A stretch of DNA of 64,000 bases from Pseudomonas trivialis (GTDB lineage Bacteria > Pseudomonadota > Gammaproteobacteria > Pseudomonadales > Pseudomonadaceae): positions 1 through 64,000 of the forward strand of contig NZ_JYLK01000009.1 in assembly GCF_001439805.1 (NCBI RefSeq), read 5' to 3'. The notes under the pieces are model-generated. The model made no database searches, was not told the origin of the DNA, and was given only the letters and a program-made list of their open reading frames with translations. This document shows positions 51,911-59,249 of the stretch, one piece after another. Position 1 is the stretch's first letter; every line of letters begins with the position of its first letter. The translations under genes and the position numbers were made by a program.

Positions 51911-51930
51911 AATGTACTGGTTGGTTAGTT
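51911..51930 (-). promoter_or_regulatory. Shared element ACTAACC-N5-GTACATT, copy 2
   Basis: On the minus strand ACTAACC AACCA GTACATT T, 39 bases before the aroQ start. Same words and spacing as upstream of quiC. Confidence 0.5.
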
Positions 51931-51955
51931 TGGTCAATGGATGGCGCGGGGTGTG

Positions 51956-51970
51956 TTCGATTATCGAACG
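51956..51970. promoter_or_regulatory. Palindromic PcaR-like operator upstream of aroQ
   Basis: GTTCGATTATCGAAC is a perfect 15-base palindrome and differs from the site before quiC at two positions (ATTAT core and AAC end). It lies 84 bases before aroQ, almost the same distance as the first site from quiC. Confidence 0.65.
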
Positions 51971-52074
51971 ATTAATCGTGGCTTCAGACGTTGGAATGTG
52001 CGGTAACAACGCTGCATTCGACGAATTGTGCGCTGTTACTAATCTGTGAAAAAGCGTCGGAGTGATGGAGCCGG

Positions 52075-52374
52075 TTGTCGGGTTGCAGAAGGAGTCTTGC
52101 GGAGTTCGAAGGGTTTTCCCAGGAGGATTTCCAGCAGTCGGAAGTCGGCTTTGGCGGCAAGGCACTGTGCTGCGAGCTTCAGGCCCCGGATGTGTCGATC
52201 ACCGGCCTGATCGCCACAAGCCAGCCTCTGATGGATCTAGCGGTAAGCCTGGTGGCGTCACGCAACGGTCGCAAGAGCAGCGCGGCCAAATCCGCCGCCG
52301 CTCGTGCGAATGGCAAGAAGGGTGGCCGGCCACCCAAAAAAGCGCCGGACACCGGTGACTCCACTGACGCATGA
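52075..52374 (+). CDS. Small basic-tailed hypothetical protein
   Basis: A frame of up to 99 residues starting at TTG. The last 40 residues are Lys/Arg/Ala-rich (RNGRKSSAAKSAAARANGKK, then GGRPPKKAP), a tail common in DNA-binding or chromosome-associated small proteins. The first part has SQPLMDLAVSLVASRNGR. The start is unsure and no ribosome site stands out. It may be a truncated gene. Overlaps no other gene and lies opposite to trmA. Confidence 0.4.
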   Translation: MSGCRRSLAEFEGFSQEDFQQSEVGFGGKALCCELQAPDVSITGLIATSQPLMDLAVSLVASRNGRKSSAAKSAAARANGKKGGRPPKKAPDTGDSTDA

Positions 52375-52391
52375 CGCTGTAGATGTCTGGA

Positions 52392-53471
52392 TCAACGACG
52401 GCTCAGCAACACCCCGGACTCCATGTGATGCGTCCACGGAAACTGGTCAAACAGGGCGCACCGGGTAATGCGGTGGGTGTCATGCAGTTGCGCAATGTTC
52501 GCCGCCAGCGTCTCGGGGTTGCAGGAGATGTAGAGGATGTTGTCGAAGCGTCGGGTCAGCTCGCAGGTGTCCGGGTCCATGCCGGCGCGTGGCGGGTCGA
52601 CGAATACGCTGCCGAATTCGTAGCTTTTCAAGTCGACGCCGTGCAGGCGACGGAACGGACGCACTTCGTTCAGCGCCTGGGTGAGTTCCTCGGCAGAGAG
52701 ACGCACCAGCGTGACGTTATTCACCGCGTTCTCATCGAGGTTGCTCAGCGCCGCATTCACCGAGGTCTTGCTGATCTCGGTCGCCAGCACCTTGCGCACG
52801 CGCGTGGCCAGCGGCAGGGTGAAGTTGCCGTTGCCGCAGTACAGCTCCAGCAAGTCATCCGGGCGCTCGCCCAATGCCTCGAACGCCCAGTTGAGCATCT
52901 TCTGGTTCACCGTGCCGTTGGGCTGGGTGAAGGCACCTTCGGGTTGGCGGTAGCTGAAGGTGCGCCCGCCGACGTCGAGTTTCTCCACCACGTAGTCGTG
53001 GCCGATCACATCGCGCTTGCCCTTGGAGCGGCCGATGATGCTCACGCCCAGATCAGCCGCGAGTTTATTCGCCGCCGTGTGCCAGTGCTCGTCCAGGGGG
53101 CGGTGATAGCACAGGGTGATCATTGCATCGCCGGCCAGGGTGGTGAGGAACTCCACCTGGAACAGCTTGTGACTCAGGGCGGCGCTGGCTTGCCAGGCAG
53201 CCTTGAGCTGCGGCATCAACTGGTTGATGCGCTGGCTGGCAATCGGGAAGTCTTCGATCAGGATCGGCGTGCGCTTGTCGTCCTGGGAGAACATCGCGTA
53301 ATGACGCTCGCCGTCTTCGCGCCACAGGCGGAACTCGGCGCGCAGGCGAAAGTGCTGCAACGGTGAGTCGAAGACCTGCGGCTCAGGCGCATCGAACGGT
53401 GCCAGCAGGTCACGCAGGCGCGTGACCTTGTCCTGCAGTTGCGCGGTGTAGCGTGCGGCGTCAAAAGTCAT
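52392..53471 (-). CDS. trmA: tRNA (uracil-5-)-methyltransferase TrmA
   Basis: A 359-residue enzyme that makes ribothymidine at position 54 of tRNA (E. coli 366). [20 protein letters not shown] in the N-terminal RNA-binding part, [20 protein letters not shown] (SAM site), [14 protein letters not shown] and [15 protein letters not shown] (catalytic Cys region) are its signatures. Its start overlaps the stop of the purine permease gene by four bases; the permease gene lies upstream, so both are one transcript. Confidence 0.95.
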   Translation of the reverse strand: MTFDAARYTAQLQDKVTRLRDLLAPFDAPEPQVFDSPLQHFRLRAEFRLWREDGERHYAMFSQDDKRTPILIEDFPIASQRINQLMPQLKAAWQASAALSHKLFQVEFLTTLAGDAMITLCYHRPLDEHWHTAANKLAADLGVSIIGRSKGKRDVIGHDYVVEKLDVGGRTFSYRQPEGAFTQPNGTVNQKMLNWAFEALGERPDDLLELYCGNGNFTLPLATRVRKVLATEISKTSVNAALSNLDENAVNNVTLVRLSAEELTQALNEVRPFRRLHGVDLKSYEFGSVFVDPPRAGMDPDTCELTRRFDNILYISCNPETLAANIAQLHDTHRITRCALFDQFPWTHHMESGVLLSRR

Positions 53472-54763
53472 GCGTTGAACCAGCCCAGCTTGATCACGAA
53501 CAGAATCGACAGAATCACCAGCGCCGGGTTCAGCTCACGGTAGCGGCCCGAAAGCAGCTTGATGGCGGTCCAGGCGATGAAACCGAAGGCGATGCCGTTG
53601 GCGATGGAGTAAGTGAAGGGCATCGCCAGGGCGGTGATCACCACCGGCGCTGCCACGGTAATATCGTCCCAGTCGATTTCGGCCAGCCCCTGGGTCATCA
53701 GCACCGCCACGAACAACAGCGCCGGCGCGGTGGCGAAGGCGGGAACGCTGGCGGCCAGCGGCGAGAAGAACAGCGCCAGCAGGAACAGAATGGCGACCAC
53801 GATGGCCGTCAGGCCGGTACGGCCACCGGCGCTCACGCCCGCGGCGGACTCGATGTAGCTGGTGGTGGTCGAGGTGCCGAGCAGGGAACCGGCCATGGCG
53901 GCGGTGCTGTCGGCGATCAATGCACGGCCCATTTTCGGCATGTGGCCGTCCTTGCCCATCAGCCCGGCGCGCTTGGCGACGCCGATCAGGGTGCCGGAGT
54001 TGTCGAACAGGTCGACGAACAGGAAGGCGAAGATCACGCTGACCAGGCCGATATCCAGCGCGCCCTTGATGTCCAGTTGCAGGAAGGTCGGGGCCAGGGA
54101 CGGCGGCATCGAGGTCACGCCGCCGAAGGGGGTGATGCCGAGCAGGATCGACACAATGGTCACCGCCAGAATGCCGATCAGCACCGCGCCGCGCACGGCC
54201 AGGGCTTCCAGCGCCACGATCAGCACGAAGCCCAGGGTGGCGAGGATGGGGGCCGGTTGCTTGAGGTCGCCCATGCCAATCAGGGTGGCCGGGTTGGCAA
54301 CCACGATCCCGGCGTTGTGCAGGGCGATCAGCGCGAGGAACAGGCCGATACCGGCGGCAATCGCCGAGCGCAGCGGCAGGGGGATGCTGTTGATGATCCA
54401 CTCACGGATGCGGAAGATCGACAGCAGGAAGAACAGCACCGCCGAGATGAAAACCGCACCCAGCGCCACCTGCCAGGTGTGGCCCATGTGCAGCACCACG
54501 GTGTAGGTGAAGAAGGCGTTCAGACCCATGCCCGGCGCCAGCGCAATCGGGTAGTTGGCGATCAGGCCCATCACGGTCGAACCGATGGCGGCGGCCAGGC
54601 AGGTCGCGACGAACACCGCGCCCTTGTCCATGCCGGTCTCGCCCAGAATGCTCGGGTTCACGAACAGGATGTAAGCCATCGCCAGGAACGTGGTGATGCC
54701 CGCAAGAATCTCGGTGCGCACGTTGGTGTTGTGGGCTTTGAGTTGAAACAGCTTTTCCAGCAT
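53468..54763 (-). CDS. NCS2-type purine permease (AdeP/GhxP-like)
   Basis: A 431-residue inner-membrane purine:proton symporter with about 13 segments. Hallmarks: [20 protein letters not shown] at the start, [57 protein letters not shown] and [17 protein letters not shown]. The GSTTS-like STTTS and the SAGGRTG segments are substrate-binding signatures of the adenine/guanine/hypoxanthine branch. A 190-base upstream gap holds no purine riboswitch that I can see. Its product would feed purine bases, which the neighbouring oxidase genes do not obviously use. Confidence 0.9.
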   Translation of the reverse strand: MLEKLFQLKAHNTNVRTEILAGITTFLAMAYILFVNPSILGETGMDKGAVFVATCLAAAIGSTVMGLIANYPIALAPGMGLNAFFTYTVVLHMGHTWQVALGAVFISAVLFFLLSIFRIREWIINSIPLPLRSAIAAGIGLFLALIALHNAGIVVANPATLIGMGDLKQPAPILATLGFVLIVALEALAVRGAVLIGILAVTIVSILLGITPFGGVTSMPPSLAPTFLQLDIKGALDIGLVSVIFAFLFVDLFDNSGTLIGVAKRAGLMGKDGHMPKMGRALIADSTAAMAGSLLGTSTTTSYIESAAGVSAGGRTGLTAIVVAILFLLALFFSPLAASVPAFATAPALLFVAVLMTQGLAEIDWDDITVAAPVVITALAMPFTYSIANGIAFGFIAWTAIKLLSGRYRELNPALVILSILFVIKLGWFNA

Positions 54764-54951
54764 GCCGGCTCCCTGTGACGCGCTTTTGCGTCGTTATTTG
54801 TTGACCTCTAAGTCAAAGCACAAACTGCGCCAAGCGCCTGTGGTTTCAGAGAGGATCGGAAAAAGCGGCGCATCATACCAGCAGCCGAGGCTGTGTGGCG
54901 CGTGGCCTTGAGGCATACTGCGGCGACGTTTGATACCGGGTGGTCAACAGC

Positions 54952-55398
54952 ATGAAAAAAGCCAACGCGTGGAGTCTAGCGCTGTTCCCCTTTATTGGCC
55001 TGTGGCTCGGTGCAGCACCGGCGTGGGGCGCCGCTGCACCGGCCTTGAGCGAGGTGCGGGTGTTCAAGGTCGAGTCGGCGCGCTGCACCGAGAGCATCCC
55101 GGACCGCGTGACCACCACCCAGATGTGCACGCACCGTGGGCCCACCAAGGTCTCGGTGATGGAAGTGGGCCTGGGCAACAACCCGGTCGGGCGCTTCAAC
55201 GGCGCGGTGCTCAATGCTCAGCGCACGTCGGTGTGCCAGGTCGGCAATATCAGCCAGGCGTGCAATGGCGCAGGCCAACTGATCGGCTACATCTATGTGT
55301 TCGACCTGAACGTCGCAGGCCCCGGCGGCTTTGAATACAGCAACTCCTCGATCAATCCGCCGCGCAACACCCTCAAGACCCAACTCAATATCCTCTGA
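54952..55398 (+). CDS. Exported protein of unknown function
   Basis: A 148-residue periplasmic protein. Residues 1-27 are a signal peptide (GAAPAWGAAA). The mature part has four Cys (ARCTESIP, TQMCTHRG, SVCQVGN, QACNGAG), so two disulphides are likely, and SVMEVGLGNNPVGRFNGAVL. It may be a small beta-sandwich. No family recognised. It lies divergent from the purine permease and 95 bases before the oxidoreductase operon. Confidence 0.65.
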   Translation: MKKANAWSLALFPFIGLWLGAAPAWGAAAPALSEVRVFKVESARCTESIPDRVTTTQMCTHRGPTKVSVMEVGLGNNPVGRFNGAVLNAQRTSVCQVGNISQACNGAGQLIGYIYVFDLNVAGPGGFEYSNSSINPPRNTLKTQLNIL

Positions 55399-55493
55399 TC
55401 AATCCGCTTGAACGCTCATACCCCCGGGAAGTCGTACCCCTGAGACGGCGATTTCCCTAACGCCGCGGATGTACACCAACCCGTGAGGTGTTT

Positions 55494-56018
55494 ATGAGCG
55501 CGACCCCCAATGGCGCGGCGGCCCAACCGTTCGTCGCCCACCCAATACGCTTGACCCTCAACGGTCAGGAACGCCACCTGAGCGTGTTGCCCTGGACCAC
55601 CCTGCTGGACCTGCTGCGCGAACAACTGGACCTGGTCGGCAGCAAGAAAGGCTGTGACCATGGCCAGTGCGGCGCCTGCACCGTGTTGCGCGACGGCAAG
55701 CGCGTCAATGCCTGCCTGACCCTGGCCATCATGTGCGACGGTGCCGAGCTGACCACCATCGAAGGCCTGGCCGACGGCGACCGGTTGCACCCGATGCAGC
55801 AAGCCTTCATCAAACATGACGCCTTCCAGTGCGGTTACTGCACCCCCGGCCAGATTTGCTCCGCCGTGGGCCTGGTCAACGAGGGCCGCGCCCACGACAG
55901 CGCCCAGATCCAGGAACTGATGAGCGGCAACCTCTGCCGTTGCGGCGCCTACAGCAATATTCGCGATGCCATCGAGGACGCGCTGCCCGCGTGCCGCCAG
56001 CAGGGAGGTGAGCAATGA
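55494..56018 (+). CDS. 2Fe-2S subunit of a molybdenum hydroxylase (PaoA-like)
   Basis: A 174-residue iron-sulphur subunit of the xanthine dehydrogenase family. The plant-type cluster is KKGCDHGQCGACTV with Cys downstream (VNACLTL); the second cluster is QCGYCTPGQICSA and GNLCRCGAYSNI. It passes electrons from molybdenum to FAD. Unlike PaoA there is no twin-arginine signal, so the complex is probably cytosolic. GAGGTG precedes the ATG at 55494. First of three genes that overlap by four bases each (ATGA). Confidence 0.9.
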   Translation: MSATPNGAAAQPFVAHPIRLTLNGQERHLSVLPWTTLLDLLREQLDLVGSKKGCDHGQCGACTVLRDGKRVNACLTLAIMCDGAELTTIEGLADGDRLHPMQQAFIKHDAFQCGYCTPGQICSAVGLVNEGRAHDSAQIQELMSGNLCRCGAYSNIRDAIEDALPACRQQGGEQ

Positions 56019-57004
56019 ATCCCTTCCACTACAGCAAGCCCGCCGATGTGCAGGAAGCGGTGCACCTGAGCAGCGCGGCCTCACGCTTCATTGCCGGGGG
56101 CACCAACCTGCTGGACCTGATGAAAGAGAACATCAGCCGCCCCGAGCACCTGATCGATATCACCGGCCTGCCGCTGCGCGAGGTGGAAGCAACCGCCGAC
56201 GGCGGCGTGCGCATCGGGGCCCTGGTCAGTAACGCCGACCTGGCCTGGCACCCGCTGATCGAACAGCGTTACCCGCTGCTGTCCCAGGCCATTCTCGCCG
56301 GCGCCTCGCCGCAGCTGCGCAACATGGCCAGCACCGGCGGCAACCTGTTGCAGCGCACCCGTTGTTACTACTTCTACGACGCCGCCGTGCCGTGCAACAA
56401 GCGCGAGCCCGGCAGCGGTTGCCCGGCGCGCACCGGATTGAACCGCATCCATGCGATCCTCGGCGCCAGCGACCAGTGCGTCGCCACCCATCCTTCCGAC
56501 ATGTGCGTGGCTCTGGCGGCGCTGGAAGCGCGGGTGCATGTGCAGGGGCGCGCCGGCACGCGGGTTATCGAGTTTGCCGATTTCCATCGTCTGCCCGGTG
56601 ATGCGCCGCAACGTGACAACCAATTGGCTGACGACGAGCTGATCACTGCTGTCGAACTGCCGGCCGATCACTTGGCCCGTCACAGCCACTACCTGAAAAT
56701 CCGTGACCGCGCGTCCTATGCGTTTGCCCTGGTGTCCGTCGCCGCAGCCCTCGAACTGGACGGCGACCGCATCGTTGACGCGCGTCTGGCCCTCGGCGGT
56801 GTAGCGCATAAACCCTGGCGTGACCGCGCGGTGGAAAGCGCCTTGATCGGCCAGTCGGTCAGCCGCGAAACCTTCAGCAACGCCGCCGACGCGCTGCTGC
56901 AGGATGCCGAGCCGCTTGAGCACAACGGCTTCAAGATCAAGCTGGCACGCCGCGCAATTATCCGCGCCCTGAGCGACGCCGCCGTCGCAGGAGAACAGCC
57001 ATGA
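56015..57004 (+). CDS. FAD subunit of a molybdenum hydroxylase (PaoB-like)
   Basis: A 329-residue FAD-binding subunit M. FAD signature: FIAGGTNLLDLMKENISRPE near 28-47 and STGGNLLQRTRCYYFYD. The segment 115-165 has Cys in QRTRC, PCNKREPGSGC and SDQC, as in PaoB, which binds an extra 4Fe-4S cluster. The usual xanthine dehydrogenase FAD subunit lacks it. So electrons may leave to an unusual acceptor. Overlaps both neighbours by four bases. Confidence 0.9.
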   Translation: MNPFHYSKPADVQEAVHLSSAASRFIAGGTNLLDLMKENISRPEHLIDITGLPLREVEATADGGVRIGALVSNADLAWHPLIEQRYPLLSQAILAGASPQLRNMASTGGNLLQRTRCYYFYDAAVPCNKREPGSGCPARTGLNRIHAILGASDQCVATHPSDMCVALAALEARVHVQGRAGTRVIEFADFHRLPGDAPQRDNQLADDELITAVELPADHLARHSHYLKIRDRASYAFALVSVAAALELDGDRIVDARLALGGVAHKPWRDRAVESALIGQSVSRETFSNAADALLQDAEPLEHNGFKIKLARRAIIRALSDAAVAGEQP

Positions 57005-59184
57005 GTGCTATCGGCAAACCCCTTGACCGCGTCGACGGTCTGCTCAAGGTCACCGGGCAAGCGCGCTACGCCGGTGAATTTCCCGAGGACGGCCTGCTGC
57101 ACGGCAGCGTGGTTTCCAGCAACATTGCCAAGGGCCGCGTGCTGCGCATCGACGCCTCCAGGGCGCTGGCGCTGCCGGGCGTGGTGGCCGTGATCGACCA
57201 CCTCAACCGGCCGAAAATTGCCAGCTACGATGACGCCTTCGCCGACGATGATGCGGCGGACGGCTCGCCCTTCCGCCCGTTGTACAACGACCGCGTGCTG
57301 TACAGCGGCCAGCCGCTGGCGCTGGTCATCGCCGATAACCTGGAGCTGGCGCGCCACGCCGGGTCCCTGGTGCACATCGAGTACGAAACCGAAGCCTTCG
57401 ACACCGATCTGGCTGCGCAGCAGGACAGCGCTCACCCTTCGTCGCAGACCCCGCCCAAACCGCGCGGCAACTTCCAGGCCGAATGGTCCGGCGCGGCCAT
57501 CAGCCTCGACCTGCATTACAGCACCCCGATCGAACATCACAACCCCATGGAACCTCACGCCAGCACCGTGCTGTATCAGCCGGACGGCACCTTGCACATC
57601 CACGACAAGACCCAGGGCCCGCAAAACTGCCAGTCCTATGTGCAGGAGGTGTTCGGCCTGGATAAAAGCCAGGTGCGCATTTTTGCCGCGTTCGTCGGCG
57701 GCGCCTTTGGCTCCGGCCTGCGTCCGCAGTACCAGTTGCCGTTGGCGGTGATGGCGTCGCTGTCGCTCAAGCGTTCGGTGCGCGTGACCCTCACCCGCCA
57801 GCAGATGTTCACCTTCGGCTACCGCCCGCGCACCCTGCAGCGCCTGCAGATGGGCGCCGCTGCCAATGGTCGCTTGCTGGCGCTGGGGCACACCGCGATT
57901 GGCCAGACCTCGCGCTTCGAGGATTTCAGCGAACACGTGGTGGAGTGGAGCGGCATGCTCTACCACTGCGACAACATTCAGCTGACTTACAAGCTGGTGC
58001 CACTGGACGTTTACACCCCGCTGGACATGCGCGCACCCGGCGCTGCCCTGGGTGTGATCGGCCTCGAATGCGCGATGGATGAACTGGCTTGCGCCCTGGC
58101 CATCGACCCGGTGCAACTGCGCCTGATCAACTACGCCGAGCGCAACCAGAACGAAGACAAACCCTGGTCCAGCAAAGCCCTGCGCGAGTGTTACAGCGAA
58201 GGCGCCGAGCGTTTTGGCTGGAGCCAGCGCAACCCGGAACCGCGCAGCATGCGCGACGGCCGTCAGTTGATCGGCTGGGGCATGGCCGGTGGCGTGTGGG
58301 AAGCCATGCAGATGAAGGCCAGTGCCAAGGCGCGTCTGGACGCGAATGGCAAACTGACCGTGAGCAGCGCCACCACCGACATCGGTACCGGCACCTATAC
58401 CGTCATGACGCAGATTGCGGCCCAGGCCAGCGGTGTGGCGATGGCCGATATCAGCTTTCTGCTGGGGGATTCATCCTTGCCCACCGCGCCGTTGCAAGGC
58501 GGCTCGTTTACCGTGTCGTCGGTCGGTACGGCGGTGCAGCAGGCGTGCGAAGCGCTTAATGCCAAGTTGCTGAAAATCGCCCAACAGACCTATCCGGCCT
58601 TCAAGGGTGTGGACACCGCGCGCTTTGAGGACGGTCAACTGCACGCCGGCGAACAGCGCGTGTCCCTGGCGCAGCTGGTCAGGGACAGCGGCGAGCAGGC
58701 GCTGGAGGTGCAGGTCGACAGCGAGCCTGACAAAAAGCGCGAAGCCTATGCCACGGCCACTCACTCGGCGGTGTTCGTCGAAGTGCGCGTGGATGAGGAC
58801 CTGGGCACCATCAAGGTCAGCCGTGTGGTCAGCGCGGTTGCCGCCGGGCGCGTGGTCAACCCGAAAATGGCGCGCAGCCAGATCCTCGGCGGTGTGGTGT
58901 GGGGCATCGGCATGGCGCTGCATGAAGAGACCCAGGTCGACCATCAACTGGGCCGCTACATGAACCACAGCCTGGCCGAATATCACATTCCGGTTAACGC
59001 CGATATTGGCGAGATCGATGTGGTGTTCGTCGAGGAACATGACGAGATCGTCAACGCACTGGGTTCCAAGGGCGTGGGCGAGATCGGCATTGTCGGCGTG
59101 GCGGCGGCGGTGGCGAATGCGGTGTACCACGCCACCGGCAAGCGGGTGCGGGAATTTCCGATCACATTGGATAAAGTGCTTTGA
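57001..59184 (+). CDS. Molybdopterin subunit of a molybdenum hydroxylase (PaoC-like)
   Basis: A 727-residue catalytic subunit. Mo-cofactor segments: GGAFGSGLRPQYQLPLAVMA, MRAPGAALGVIGLE, GGSFTVSSVGTAVQQACEAL and, near the end, GSKGVGEIGIVGVA with the catalytic Glu. The closest relatives are PaoC-type aldehyde oxidoreductases, which turn aromatic aldehydes into acids. The order small-FAD-large matches paoABC. No maturation chaperone (XdhC/PaoD) follows in the operon, so a chaperone elsewhere is needed. Substrate is inferred. Confidence 0.9.
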   Translation: MSAIGKPLDRVDGLLKVTGQARYAGEFPEDGLLHGSVVSSNIAKGRVLRIDASRALALPGVVAVIDHLNRPKIASYDDAFADDDAADGSPFRPLYNDRVLYSGQPLALVIADNLELARHAGSLVHIEYETEAFDTDLAAQQDSAHPSSQTPPKPRGNFQAEWSGAAISLDLHYSTPIEHHNPMEPHASTVLYQPDGTLHIHDKTQGPQNCQSYVQEVFGLDKSQVRIFAAFVGGAFGSGLRPQYQLPLAVMASLSLKRSVRVTLTRQQMFTFGYRPRTLQRLQMGAAANGRLLALGHTAIGQTSRFEDFSEHVVEWSGMLYHCDNIQLTYKLVPLDVYTPLDMRAPGAALGVIGLECAMDELACALAIDPVQLRLINYAERNQNEDKPWSSKALRECYSEGAERFGWSQRNPEPRSMRDGRQLIGWGMAGGVWEAMQMKASAKARLDANGKLTVSSATTDIGTGTYTVMTQIAAQASGVAMADISFLLGDSSLPTAPLQGGSFTVSSVGTAVQQACEALNAKLLKIAQQTYPAFKGVDTARFEDGQLHAGEQRVSLAQLVRDSGEQALEVQVDSEPDKKREAYATATHSAVFVEVRVDEDLGTIKVSRVVSAVAAGRVVNPKMARSQILGGVVWGIGMALHEETQVDHQLGRYMNHSLAEYHIPVNADIGEIDVVFVEEHDEIVNALGSKGVGEIGIVGVAAAVANAVYHATGKRVREFPITLDKVL

Positions 59185-59249
59185 CGTAAAGCATTCAATG
59201 ATCGTGATTGAGGGCCGGGTAGATCCGGCCCTTAACGGCTTGTACTCGC

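Noticed and set aside
53453..54778. 441-codon plus frame opposite the purine permease
   Set aside because: Gln/His/Arg/Glu-rich antisense of a membrane protein; no domain.
54764..54951. Purine riboswitch upstream of the permease
   Set aside because: I could not find the conserved purine-aptamer core in this gap.
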